A stretch of 31,666 bases of DNA from positions 1-31,666 of the forward strand of contig CAYWTL010000021.1 in the NCBI GenBank assembly GCA_964460245.1, in the 5' to 3' direction. Below the pieces are notes generated by a model. It did no database searches. It saw only the letters and a program-made list of their open reading frames with translations, and was not told the origin of the DNA. The translations under genes and the position numbers were made by a program. Of this stretch, positions 1 through 8,647 are shown piece by piece (position 1 is the stretch's first letter; every line of letters begins with the position of its first letter). This DNA is from JAXDBM01 sp964460245 (lineage in GTDB: Bacteria; Desulfobacterota; Syntrophia; Syntrophales; Fen-1087).

Positions 1-481
1 CGTATTTTTTCGCAACCGCTTCCAGGGACGGCCTCAGGCTCTCTTCGAGAAACAGCTCGACGAGATCGAAAAAGTCTTCCTCCGCCGCTTCATCTTCCTC
101 TTCCTCTTCCTCGTCATGGGTGAAGAAGGAACTCAAAACCATTTTCTCAAAATCGACGGCACCGCTCTCGATCTTCTCAACCAGGGCCCGGGTTTCGCCG
201 GGCGCCCGCTTCTCCGCCAGTTCGAGAAGCGCCATGAAGTATTCCTTCGGCTTGGACAGATCGAAATGCCCGACGGAAAAATCGATGAGTGGCAACCCAC
301 CCTCCATTTTTTTCCCGATCAGGCCCTCGTCGACCGGGAACAGCCCCTCCGGCATCCGCTGGCGGTACTCCTCGCGCAGGATGAGAATTTCTCCAAGGAC
401 ATCGAGCAGTTCCTCGTAATGAGGGCTGATCGCCTTGTAGTTTTCAATCGTTTTCAGCGAGTCTTTCAGCATTCTGGGCAT
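1..481 (-). CDS. fdhE: FdhE-like formate dehydrogenase accessory protein, N-terminal part
   Basis: The first 160 residues of a minus-strand gene whose C-terminus lies beyond the left edge. The start ATG (479-481) has GGGAG about ten bases upstream. The visible part reads like the N-terminal half of FdhE: a helical start, then a PLIDFS segment, a helical region, and the ESLRPSLEAV stretch that in FdhE precedes the cysteine-rich rubredoxin-like domains, which are not in the window. FdhE proteins help mature or insert the sulfur ligand and redox cofactors of membrane or periplasmic formate dehydrogenases. A run of about fourteen mostly acidic residues (roughly 125-138) interrupts the region and is unusual. 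The gene diverges from the surA-like gene across 218 bp. The name rests on pattern similarity and the metal-binding cysteines cannot be checked, so it is likely rather than certain. Confidence 0.6.
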   Translation of the reverse strand, partial: MPRMLKDSLKTIENYKAISPHYEELLDVLGEILILREEYRQRMPEGLFPVDEGLIGKKMEGGLPLIDFSVGHFDLSKPKEYFMALLELAEKRAPGETRALVEKIESGAVDFEKMVLSSFFTHDEEEEEEDEAAEEDFFDLVELFLEESLRPSLEAVAKKY

Positions 482-699
482 CACGCGCAATCTCCCGTTC
501 CCGCAGGATATTTTCAGGGAAGAAGCTCTATATCTGCTTTGCCTGCCGACTTCAAGCGATTATTTTGCCCCCCTGTGGCAATGTCCGCCTGCCGTGTATC
601 TGCAATTCGCTCTTTTTTCTTGACGCGGGACATGATAAACGGTCAACGTTAAGCAATGGCGAGACACACGGTCCCGCCGAACAGCATTGGAGGTTCACT

Positions 700-1683
700 T
701 TGAAGAAGGGAAGTGCCATCCTGATCGCATTTCTGGCCGGAGTGTGGCTGGCCGCTGCGGCCGCGCAGGGCGCCACGGTCGATCGAATCGTCGCCGTGGT
801 GAACAACGACATCATCACCGAAAGTGAACTGGAGTCCGCCTTTTCACTGGTCCGGAAGCGGATCGAGGCCTCCTACCAGGGGCCGGACAGGGAACGGGTC
901 ATCGCTGAAGGCAGGCTGCAAGTCCTGAGCCGAATGATCGATGGCAAGCTCATCGAACAGCGGGCGGCCAGGCAGGGGCTGACGGTGCGCGATGAAGACG
1001 TCATGGCGACGATCACGGACCTGTTGGGCAAAAAAAACATCCGGATGGAGGATTTTCTGAACACTCTGGAGCGGGAGGGATCGAACTTCGAAGCCTACAA
1101 GCGGGAAATCCGGGACCAGATGATCCGAATGAGGCTGCTGCGCCGGGAAGTCCGTCTGGGAATCCTGGTCACCGACGAGGAGATCGGCGACTATTACGTC
1201 AAGAATCGGGCGGAATACGAAGGCAAGGAGGCTTACCGGATCAAGCAAATCCTGCTTCTGGCGCCTGAAGATCAGGATCGGGCCAGAAGAACGAAACGGC
1301 TTTCGGACGCCGTCAGCATCCACAAACGGCTGAAACAAGGGGAATCCTTCGACCTGTTGGCTGCCCAGTTTTCCCAGGGACCGGCAGCGGCCACGGGCGG
1401 CGACATCGGGTTCGTCGAAGCGGGCACGATGCTCCCCGAGGTCGACCGGGAGGCGGCAAGGCTGAAGATCGACGAGATCAGCGAAGTCATCGCCTCTCCC
1501 GTGGGCTTTCACATCATCAAGGTACTGGACAAAAGAGGCGGAGGCAACAAACCCATCGAAGCCATTCGCGAGGAAATCAAGTCGAAACTCGAGGATGAGA
1601 AGATGGAAAAAAAATATGAGCAGTGGATCACGGACCTCCGCAAGCAGTCCCGAATCGAGGTCAAGAACGTGACGGCGCCCTGA
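700..1683 (+). CDS. surA: SurA-like periplasmic peptidyl-prolyl isomerase
   Basis: A 327-residue protein predicted to act in the periplasm as a chaperone and proline isomerase for outer-membrane proteins. I chose the TTG at 700 because GGAGG lies six bases before it and because it places a classic signal peptide (Lys-Lys, hydrophobic core, Ala-rich cleavage near residue 24) at the very N-terminus; the open frame extends further upstream without a signal. After cleavage comes the VDRIVAVVNNDIIT segment typical of the SurA N-terminal domain. One parvulin domain occupies about residues 175-278 (ending in GFHIIKVLDKR). Escherichia coli SurA has two parvulin domains in about 428 residues; this protein has one, as in many shorter SurA relatives. 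It sits 144 bp upstream of uvrA on the same strand. Confidence 0.85.
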   Translation: MKKGSAILIAFLAGVWLAAAAAQGATVDRIVAVVNNDIITESELESAFSLVRKRIEASYQGPDRERVIAEGRLQVLSRMIDGKLIEQRAARQGLTVRDEDVMATITDLLGKKNIRMEDFLNTLEREGSNFEAYKREIRDQMIRMRLLRREVRLGILVTDEEIGDYYVKNRAEYEGKEAYRIKQILLLAPEDQDRARRTKRLSDAVSIHKRLKQGESFDLLAAQFSQGPAAATGGDIGFVEAGTMLPEVDREAARLKIDEISEVIASPVGFHIIKVLDKRGGGNKPIEAIREEIKSKLEDEKMEKKYEQWITDLRKQSRIEVKNVTAP

Positions 1684-1827
1684 TCAGCCGTTCGACATTG
1701 CGCAACCCGCATTCGCGCCGCAACTGCGGAAGGACAGCGCCTCAACCGGACGGCCCGCTGCCGTTCCCCGTTTTGCCCGGCCGTCCCGTATCCGCGGAGA
1801 TGACGAAACCGATCGAGACCGTTCAAT

Positions 1828-4689
1828 TTGAATTGCATTCGGATCAAGGGCGCCGCCCAGCACAACCTGAAGCACATCAACATCGACATCCCCCGGGATC
1901 GGCTTGTCATCATCACCGGTCTCAGCGGTTCCGGAAAGTCCTCTCTGGCCTTCGACACCATTTACGCCGAGGGGCAGCGCCGGTACGTGGAATCGCTTTC
2001 GACCTACGCCCGGCAGTTCATCGGCCAGATGGACAAACCCGACGTCGATTCGATCGAAGGCCTCTCGCCGGCCATTGCCATCGAACAGCGGACCGCCAGT
2101 CAGAACCCCCGCTCGACGGTGGGAACGGTCACCGAGATCTACGATTATCTTCGCCTTCTTTTCGCCCGGATCGGCATCCCCCACTGCCATCAGTGCGGGC
2201 AGCAAATCAGGGCCCAGACGATCGACATGATGGTGGATCAGGTCCTTGCCTATCCCGACGGCACGCGGATCAACCTGCTGGCCCCCCTCGTCAGGGGGAA
2301 GAAGGGCGAATTCCAGAAGGAATTCAGAAAACTGCTGAAGGACGGCTTCGTCCGGGTCCGCGTTGACGGCCAGTTGCGGGAACTGGGCGAGGAAATCACC
2401 CTCGAAAAGAACAGGCGCCACGACATCGACGTCGTCGTGGACCGGCTGATCGTCCGTGAAGGAATCCGCAAGCGCCTTCGGGATTCCCTGGAAACGGCGT
2501 CCGGGCTGACCGGCGGACTCGTCAGCATTGACGTGGCGGGCGGCGAGGAAGTCCTCTTCAGCGAACGGTACGCCTGCCCTCGCTGCGGCATCAGCGTGCC
2601 GGAGCTGGCGCCCCGCATGTTTTCCTTCAACAGCCCCTACGGGGCCTGCTCCGACTGCGGCGGGCTCGGCACGCGGATGTATTTCGACGACGAGCTGGTC
2701 GTGCCCGACCCGGAGCTTTCCATTCGGGAGGGGGCCATCCTGCCCTGGGCCGGCCGGAGTTCCATGTACTACCACCAGATGCTGGACGCCCTGGCCGAGC
2801 ATTATCATTTCGATATCAACACCCCCTTTCACCAGCTCCCCGAAGAGATCCGAAGCATGCTTCTCAATGGTTCCGGAACGGAGAAAATCCGCTTTCATGC
2901 CGACCGCGGCGGGCGGCGCTATTTTTACAGCCGGCCTTTCGAAGGCGTGCTCAACCAGCTCAACCGCAGGTACCGGGAAACGGCTTCCAATGCCGTTCGC
3001 ATGGACCTGTCCCGTTACATCAACCTCAGGGAATGCCCGGCCTGCCGGGGCGCCCGCCTGAAGAAGGAGAGTCTCTCCGTCACCATTGACGGCCGGAACA
3101 TCCACGATCTTTGCCGGCTGTCCGTCGGGGAATGCCTCGAATTCTTCACGTCGCTCCGCCTGACGGAGCAGGAGACCCTCATCTCGGAGCGGATCCTGAA
3201 GGAAATCAACGAGCGCCTGCACTTCCTGATGGACGTTGGAATGGACTACATTACACTGGAGCGGGCCTCCGGCACGCTCTCCGGCGGGGAAGGCCAGCGC
3301 ATCCGGCTGGCGACGCAGATCGGATCGGGGCTGGTGGGCGTCCTCTACGTCCTCGACGAACCGACGGTGGGACTCCACCAGCGGGACAACGTCCGGCTCA
3401 TCGCCACGCTCAAGAAGCTGCGGGATATGGGAAACACGGTTCTGGTGGTCGAGCACGACATGGACATGATGCTCGCGGCCGACCATATCATCGACATGGG
3501 GCCCGGCGCCGGGATCCACGGCGGAGAGGTCGTTTTTCAGGGAACGCCGGAAGAGATCTGCCGGGCGGAGGAATCGCTGACCGGCCAGTACCTTTCCGGC
3601 AGGCGGTCCATACCCGTTCCGGAGCAGCGAAGGCCGCTGTCCGCGCGGTTCATCCATCTGGAAGGGGCCCACGAACACAACCTGCGGGACATCGACATCA
3701 AAATCCCGGTGGGCCTCTTCACCGCCGTCACCGGGGTCTCCGGCTCGGGAAAAAGCACGATGATCATCGAAACGCTCTACAGGGTTATGGCCCGCAGACT
3801 CTACCGGCAGAAGGGCGCCGCGGGAAAGGTCCGCCGGATCGCGGACCTGGGCGGCATCGAACGGGTCATCCTGATGAGCCAGCAGCCCATCGGGCGGACT
3901 CCCCGGTCCAACCCGGTCACCTACACGGGCGCGTTCGCCCCGATCCGGGACCTCTTTACTGGGCTTAGCGAGTCGCGGATCCGGGGTTACAAACCCGGCC
4001 GTTTCAGCTTCAATGTCAAGGGGGGGCGGTGCGAGGCCTGCGAAGGCAACGGCCTGATCAAGATCGAGATGCACTTCCTGCCCGACGTTTACGTGACCTG
4101 CGACGCCTGCCGCGGGAGGCGCTTCAATCCGGACACCCTCGAGATCCGCTACAAGGAACGGAACATCGCCGAGGTCCTGGACATGACGGTCAGCCAGGGC
4201 CTCTCCTTCTTCGAGAACATCCCGGCCATCCGGTCCAAGCTCCAACTCCTGTTCGAGGTGGGCCTGGGCTACCTCCGCCTCGGGCAGTCCGCGACCACCC
4301 TCTCCGGGGGGGAAGCCCAGCGGATCAAACTTTCCCGGGAGCTGGGCAAAAGGACAAACAGCAACACCCTCTATATTCTGGACGAGCCCACCATCGGCCT
4401 GCACTTTGCCGACATCCAGAAGTTGGTCGATGTCCTGATGCGGCTGGTTGACATGGGGAACACCGTGGTGGTCATCGAGCACAACCTGGACATCATCAAG
4501 TCGGCGGATCACCTGATCGATCTGGGTCCGGAGGGTGGGCCCGGCGGGGGAAGAATCGTTGCCGCGGGAACCCCGGAGGAGGTGGCCGCGAACGAGGCGT
4601 CCCACACCGGCCGCTACCTGCGCAGGACTCTGCCGGACCCGGGTCAGGAGGCGTCGTTCTTGTCCACGAAGGGGATCGTCAGTTCGTAG
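1828..4689 (+). CDS. uvrA: UvrABC excinuclease subunit A
   Basis: UvrA recognises DNA damage with UvrB in nucleotide excision repair. The product is about 953 residues, normal for the family. Visible in order: Walker A GLSGSGKSS (31-39), first zinc module CxxC at 250/253 and 274/277, ABC signature LSGGEGQR near 484 followed by the LDEPTVGLH Walker B, second Walker A GVSGSGKST near 636, second zinc module (CEAC near 735, CDAC about 20 residues on), second LSGGEAQR near 825 and LDEPTIGLH. The start is uncertain: the only usual start in this frame after the in-frame stop at 1801-1803 is TTG at 1828, with no ribosome-binding site. An ATG at 1800 is in another frame and would join uvrA only after a one-base shift. 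The core begins correctly at CIRIKGAAQHNLK. Its 3' end overlaps the convergent CoA-transferase gene by 46 bp. Confidence 0.93.
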   Translation: MNCIRIKGAAQHNLKHINIDIPRDRLVIITGLSGSGKSSLAFDTIYAEGQRRYVESLSTYARQFIGQMDKPDVDSIEGLSPAIAIEQRTASQNPRSTVGTVTEIYDYLRLLFARIGIPHCHQCGQQIRAQTIDMMVDQVLAYPDGTRINLLAPLVRGKKGEFQKEFRKLLKDGFVRVRVDGQLRELGEEITLEKNRRHDIDVVVDRLIVREGIRKRLRDSLETASGLTGGLVSIDVAGGEEVLFSERYACPRCGISVPELAPRMFSFNSPYGACSDCGGLGTRMYFDDELVVPDPELSIREGAILPWAGRSSMYYHQMLDALAEHYHFDINTPFHQLPEEIRSMLLNGSGTEKIRFHADRGGRRYFYSRPFEGVLNQLNRRYRETASNAVRMDLSRYINLRECPACRGARLKKESLSVTIDGRNIHDLCRLSVGECLEFFTSLRLTEQETLISERILKEINERLHFLMDVGMDYITLERASGTLSGGEGQRIRLATQIGSGLVGVLYVLDEPTVGLHQRDNVRLIATLKKLRDMGNTVLVVEHDMDMMLAADHIIDMGPGAGIHGGEVVFQGTPEEICRAEESLTGQYLSGRRSIPVPEQRRPLSARFIHLEGAHEHNLRDIDIKIPVGLFTAVTGVSGSGKSTMIIETLYRVMARRLYRQKGAAGKVRRIADLGGIERVILMSQQPIGRTPRSNPVTYTGAFAPIRDLFTGLSESRIRGYKPGRFSFNVKGGRCEACEGNGLIKIEMHFLPDVYVTCDACRGRRFNPDTLEIRYKERNIAEVLDMTVSQGLSFFENIPAIRSKLQLLFEVGLGYLRLGQSATTLSGGEAQRIKLSRELGKRTNSNTLYILDEPTIGLHFADIQKLVDVLMRLVDMGNTVVVIEHNLDIIKSADHLIDLGPEGGPGGGRIVAAGTPEEVAANEASHTGRYLRRTLPDPGQEASFLSTKGIVSS

Positions 4690-6524
4690 GCGCCGTAGTT
4701 CAGGACGGACTTGACCGGGAAGGGCGCCTTTTCGAAAACCTTCAGCATGGATTTGTTGTCCGCCAGGACATCCGCCGTGAAACCCTCCACGCCCTGCTCC
4801 CGGGCCACGCGAATGAGCAGATCGAACAGGAAGGTCGCAATCCCCCGCCCCTGATACTCCTCGTCCACGATGAAGGCCGTGTCGGCAAAGGGCCGGTCCA
4901 GGTCCTTCCGGCGGACATAGCGGCCCTCGGCAATGATTTTCTCCAGCCCCGACTCCGTGACGACGCCGACGATAGACATGGTGTTGACATAGTCCACATT
5001 GACATACTCCTGCATGCGGACATGGGGCATGGTCTTGACGGGGCTGAAGTAGCGGTAGTAGACCGCCTGATCGGAAAAACGGTAGAACAGACGGCGCATC
5101 TCGTCCTCGTCCGAGGGCTTGATGGCCCGGAAGCAGACCGTCAGGTCGCCCTTGAAGGCATGGGAACAGGCGATCTTTTCAGGATAGAGGTGCCCCGACT
5201 CGGCCAGGTAGATCTGGTCCGCATAAAGCAGCCTGGACTCCTTGGCCTGCCGGACCAGCCCCGCTCGGTCGTCCGGATGGGCGATGTCGATCAATGCCTG
5301 CGACCGCTCGCGGACGGTCCGGCCCGTCAGATACGCCACGCCGTACTCGGTGATCACCATGTCGAGGGATTCCCGGTTGGAAAACTGATAGGGGTAGTCG
5401 TCGACGGAGAGGACGATGTTCGACTCGCCCCTGCGGTTCCGGCTGGGCAGGGCAAAGAGGGTCCGGCCGTTCCTGGAGAGCGCCGCGCCGGCGAAGAGTT
5501 CCTGGACCACGCCCGGTCCCGCGGTGACGTTTCCCCGGCCGGCATGCAGGGCGATGTCTCCGGTCAGGTCCGCCTTCCGGGCCGGCAGAATGGCAATGTA
5601 ATTGCTGTTCATGCCGACATTCTTCGGCTCGTGCGTGACGTCGATCGGCTGGAATTCCACGAGCGGGTTCCGGTCCAGCCAGCGCATGAGTTCGGCGGTG
5701 CCGAGCGCATAGGATGTGAGCGATTTGCCCGGGTAGAACGCTTTCCGGCGGTTCGTGACGGCGCCGCTTTTCACCAGGTCCATGAGGGCGTCCGTGAAGA
5801 AGGAGGTGTGAACGCCGAGGTGCTTCTTCCGCACCAGATGGAGGGCCAGCGCATCGTAGAGGGGACCGATGGAGAAGGAGAAACAGCTCCCGTCCGGGAT
5901 GACCGACGCCACGTGGGCGGCCAGCTTCCGGTAGACTTCGTCAACGGGCCAGCGGGCGAGGTGAAGGGGCGGCTCCGTGGCATGGACCAGACAGTCGAAC
6001 TCGTCGGCGTGGACGATCGTGTCCCCCAGGGTCTGAGGGCTCGATTCATTGATCTCGCCCACGACCACATCGGCATGCTCCATGGCATGCCGGGCCACGT
6101 CCACCCCCACCCCCAGGCTGGCATAACCGGATTCATCGGGGGGCGTGATCTGGATGAAGGCCATGTCGATCCGGACCGCTCCGGATTTGAAGAGCCAGGG
6201 AATGCGGGAGAAGCGGCTTGGAATCAGGTCGACCCGCCCCTCCCGAATGGACTCGCTGGCCAACCAGCCCGCGTAAAAGGTTTTCAGGCGATATTTTTTC
6301 GAATAGCGGGAATCGATCGAAAGGGGGTCCCCCAGGCTTATGAGCTGGATCAGCTCCAGATCCTGCAGGTTCGGCTGGCCGGACGCCATGAGGTGCTTCA
6401 CCAGCGTGCGGGGTTCCGCCATACCCGTCCCCAGGAAGATGCTCATACCCGGTTCGACGCGTTCCAACGCCTTTTCCGGGGAGACGATCTTCTCCCGCCA
6501 GGATTCAGGTTGCTTCTTCGCCAT
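4644..6524 (-). CDS. Acetyl-CoA hydrolase/CoA-transferase fused to GNAT acetyltransferase domain
   Basis: A 626-residue fusion. Residues 1 to about 440 resemble the acetyl-CoA hydrolase / 4-hydroxybutyrate CoA-transferase family, with GLGVGVD-like turns near 138, an HTSFFTDAL segment at 239-247, the GNVTAGPG loop near 331 and the TEYGVAYL motif at 393-400. Residues about 462-626 form a GNAT domain with the acetyl-CoA-binding QGRGIA motif at 558-563. Such fusions are known in anaerobic proteobacteria and would link CoA-ester turnover to an acyl-transfer or acyl-CoA-sensing step; the substrate cannot be read from the sequence. In characterised 4-hydroxybutyrate CoA-transferases the catalytic glutamate follows the His of the HS/TE motif, and here that place is Ser241, so classical ping-pong chemistry is doubtful. 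Start ATG at 6522-6524 with a GGGG tract upstream; it overlaps the preceding gene by 20 bp, so the two are probably co-transcribed. Confidence 0.85.
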   Translation of the reverse strand: MAKKQPESWREKIVSPEKALERVEPGMSIFLGTGMAEPRTLVKHLMASGQPNLQDLELIQLISLGDPLSIDSRYSKKYRLKTFYAGWLASESIREGRVDLIPSRFSRIPWLFKSGAVRIDMAFIQITPPDESGYASLGVGVDVARHAMEHADVVVGEINESSPQTLGDTIVHADEFDCLVHATEPPLHLARWPVDEVYRKLAAHVASVIPDGSCFSFSIGPLYDALALHLVRKKHLGVHTSFFTDALMDLVKSGAVTNRRKAFYPGKSLTSYALGTAELMRWLDRNPLVEFQPIDVTHEPKNVGMNSNYIAILPARKADLTGDIALHAGRGNVTAGPGVVQELFAGAALSRNGRTLFALPSRNRRGESNIVLSVDDYPYQFSNRESLDMVITEYGVAYLTGRTVRERSQALIDIAHPDDRAGLVRQAKESRLLYADQIYLAESGHLYPEKIACSHAFKGDLTVCFRAIKPSDEDEMRRLFYRFSDQAVYYRYFSPVKTMPHVRMQEYVNVDYVNTMSIVGVVTESGLEKIIAEGRYVRRKDLDRPFADTAFIVDEEYQGRGIATFLFDLLIRVAREQGVEGFTADVLADNKSMLKVFEKAPFPVKSVLNYGAYELTIPFVDKNDAS

Positions 6525-7377
6525 CCCCGATCCCCAATCCGTTTTCCTTCGTGCCGAAACGGGTCATGATCACCCCGCCCATACCCAGGATGATGGCCAG
6601 GACCTTGATCATCCAGCCGACATAGGGGATCCAGCCGACCAGCCACAGGATCACCAGCCCCCAGAAGGTCTGAAGGACGATCCGTCCCTCGGCCTTCTTC
6701 ATCCGAACCAGAACCCCCCTGCCGACGAGCTGCGAGACGGCAATGAATCCCAGCAGGGCGCCGCAGACGACCAGGATCATCTCCAGCGGGATGAGAACGA
6801 TTCCGACGACGGATACGGTCAGCAGCACAGCGAGCGGCACGATCAGGAGGAGGCAGAGAAGCCCGGCCAGGGTAACTTTGAATGTGTCTGCCCGAATAGC
6901 CGCGGCGATGACCTGAATGGGTTTCGGAATCAGGGTGACTAGGAGCAGGGCCAGGATGAGCACCCCGACAAAGATGACGATCGAAAAGATGGCGAACAGC
7001 CATGACCAGCCCTCCCAGTCTTCACTGAGGAGGTCGGATATGGCCGCCGAGATGTTCGACGAGTTGATCTCGGTCATCGTGCCGAGAACGCTTGATCCCC
7101 GGCCCTCCACGATAATTCCGCCCAGTGCCGCCACGTCCCCTTTGACAACGGCTGTCGTGCCCAAAACCACCGAACCGCCGATGGCGACGGCATGTTGCTC
7201 GACCGTGCCATTGACCGTGATCTGCCCCCCGAACACGACCACGTTCCGGACCGTCATGTTTTCCTCGACCACTACATCGCTGTTTATCTTGACGATGCTG
7301 GCCGCCTCCGCAGCAGCGCCTGTGGAGAAACCCAGGAGCACAAGGAGGACCAGAATGCCGGCAAAAAACCTTTTCAT
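6505..7377 (-). CDS. Membrane protein with bactofilin-like repeat region
   Basis: A 290-residue envelope protein. Starting at ATG 7375-7377 (AAGG nine bases upstream) gives an N-terminal signal peptide (MKRFFAGILVLLVLL, cleavage near AAAEA). Next come short beta-type repeats with the pattern VxxNVVVFGGQITVNGTV, VAIGGSVVLG and GDVAALGGIIVEG (about 30-100), similar to polymer-forming bactofilin-type beta-helices, but placed outside the cytoplasmic membrane. The remainder holds about four to five hydrophobic segments (roughly 120-265), and a short polar tail. Proteins of this design are common and uncharacterised. The gene overlaps the CoA-transferase/GNAT gene by 20 bp and lies 95 bp after dedA, all on one strand, which suggests a shared transcript. 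Function unknown. Confidence 0.75.
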   Translation of the reverse strand: MKRFFAGILVLLVLLGFSTGAAAEAASIVKINSDVVVEENMTVRNVVVFGGQITVNGTVEQHAVAIGGSVVLGTTAVVKGDVAALGGIIVEGRGSSVLGTMTEINSSNISAAISDLLSEDWEGWSWLFAIFSIVIFVGVLILALLLVTLIPKPIQVIAAAIRADTFKVTLAGLLCLLLIVPLAVLLTVSVVGIVLIPLEMILVVCGALLGFIAVSQLVGRGVLVRMKKAEGRIVLQTFWGLVILWLVGWIPYVGWMIKVLAIILGMGGVIMTRFGTKENGLGIGDGEEAT

Positions 7378-7472
7378 GAACGAAAACCTTATCTCGTCAA
7401 ATACTTGTAAAATGTCCAGGCAATCCGGACCACCTGCGTTCCCCGTCGCCGTTTCCGCCGTTTTTTTGCGTA

Positions 7473-8120
7473 TCACTTTCCAGAAGGCTTCCTTTGCTGT
7501 CGAATGTACTCAATCACCCCGGGGAGAACGGAGATGATGATGATAGCGACGATGACCAGCGTAAAGTTCTGTCTGACCACCGGCAGATTGCCGAAGTAGT
7601 AGCCTCCGAAAATGAAGAGTGCCACCCACAGAATCCCTCCGGTGACATTGAAAACGATGAAGTGGGAATACTTCATGCTTCCGATCCCGGCGACAAATGG
7701 CGCAAATGTCCGAATAATTGGAATAAACCTCGCAATCACAATGGTTTTGCCACCGTGCTTCTCATAGAACCGGTGTGTCCGCTCCAGATATTCCCGTTTG
7801 AAAAACCGGTTCGTGTCCTCGTGAAAAACCCGTGGGCCCACATAATGCCCGATCATGTAGTTGACCGTGTCCCCGGCGATCGCGGCCCCGCACAGCAGGA
7901 GGAACAGCCAATCCACTCTGAGCCCGCCTATGGCCGCCAGGGCGCCCAAGCCGAAAAGCAGGGAATCGCCGGGCAGGATCGGAGTGACAACCAGGCCGGT
8001 TTCACAGAATACAACTATAAATACAATAATATAAGCCCATCCACCGAAATTCTGAATAAGCCAGACGAGATGCTGATCGAGATGAACAAAAATATCAATG
8101 AGCCAGAGGAGCAGTTCCAT
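7473..8120 (-). CDS. dedA: DedA family membrane protein
   Basis: A 215-residue polytopic inner-membrane protein of the DedA/SNARE-associated family, whose members are implicated in lipid-carrier or phospholipid translocation and membrane-potential homeostasis. The start at ATG 8118-8120 matches the usual DedA N-terminus (MELLLWLIDIFVHLD); an in-frame TTG further upstream adds 17 residues that do not look conserved. Diagnostic segments are FCETGLVVTPILPGDSLLF (about 38-56), the GDTVNYMIG motif, and ARFIPIIRTFAPFVAGIG (about 128-145), with the conserved acidic and arginine residues in place. It heads the minus-strand group dedA, bactofilin-like protein, CoA-transferase, and diverges from hypA. 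Confidence 0.92.
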   Translation of the reverse strand: MELLLWLIDIFVHLDQHLVWLIQNFGGWAYIIVFIVVFCETGLVVTPILPGDSLLFGLGALAAIGGLRVDWLFLLLCGAAIAGDTVNYMIGHYVGPRVFHEDTNRFFKREYLERTHRFYEKHGGKTIVIARFIPIIRTFAPFVAGIGSMKYSHFIVFNVTGGILWVALFIFGGYYFGNLPVVRQNFTLVIVAIIIISVLPGVIEYIRQQRKPSGK

Positions 8121-8233
8121 AAAGGGGTCCGGTTCAGAATCCTGGAAAGTGGCGGCAGTATAGAGAAGCAAGGATGAACTGTCAACCAGATTATTGACAC
8201 CGGATTATTGATTGCTTTTTAAATAGTTTTTGA

Positions 8234-8262
8234 TTGATATTCCGGATGGTTGTTCTTATAAT
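8234..8262 (+). promoter_or_regulatory. Sigma-70 promoter of hypA operon
   Basis: TTGATA (8234-8239), a 17-base spacer and a perfect TATAAT (8257-8262) lie 35 bp before the hypA ATG, giving a leader of about 28 bases. Upstream, GATTATTGA occurs twice (8190-8198 and 8203-8211), thirteen bases apart, a spacing that could place an activator upstream of the -35 box. A second, weaker TTGACA (8194-8199) lies in this repeat region. Confidence 0.65.
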
Positions 8263-8296
8263 ACCCGAAAATCCCGAAGCTGCGAGCCCCCCGTCG

Positions 8297-8647
8297 ATGC
8301 ATGAATTATCCGTAATGGAAGGCGTTCTGAACGTCGTACTGAAGCATGCGCGGCAGAACGGGGTTCAGAGGGTCCTGGCGGTCAGACTGAGGGTTGGTGA
8401 AATGACCGATCTGGTCGATGAATGGATGCAGCGCTATTTCGACTATCTCAGCGAGAAAACCGTGGCTGCCGGGGCGGTCCTGAAGATCGAGCGGACGCCT
8501 GTCGTCTTTCAGTGTGAATCCTGCGGCACAGACTACCCCGTCAATCTTCGGGAAGCACGTGATCCGTCCTGTCCGGCCTGCGGGGGGATCAAGGCCCGCC
8601 TCAAATCCGGCCGCGAGTTTTTTATCAAAAATATCGAGGTGATGTGA
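8297..8647 (+). CDS. hypA: Hydrogenase nickel-incorporation protein HypA
   Basis: HypA carries nickel to the active site of NiFe hydrogenases together with HypB. The 116-residue product starts at ATG 8297 because this gives the essential MHE N-terminus (His2 binds nickel); the longer open frame upstream does not. The RVGEMTDLV core and a zinc site made of two pairs, CESC and CPAC, follow. The stop overlaps the hypB start (TGATG), so the genes are translationally coupled. No hydrogenase structural genes are in the window. Confidence 0.93.
   Translation: MHELSVMEGVLNVVLKHARQNGVQRVLAVRLRVGEMTDLVDEWMQRYFDYLSEKTVAAGAVLKIERTPVVFQCESCGTDYPVNLREARDPSCPACGGIKARLKSGREFFIKNIEVM

Noticed and set aside
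1684..4605. Long minus-strand open frame (973 codons) opposite uvrA
   Set aside because: It is the antisense shadow of uvrA, produced by high GC at third positions; no domain or ribosome-binding site.
5022..6569. 515-codon plus-strand open frame opposite the CoA-transferase gene
   Set aside because: Composition and lack of domains show it is the shadow of the real gene.
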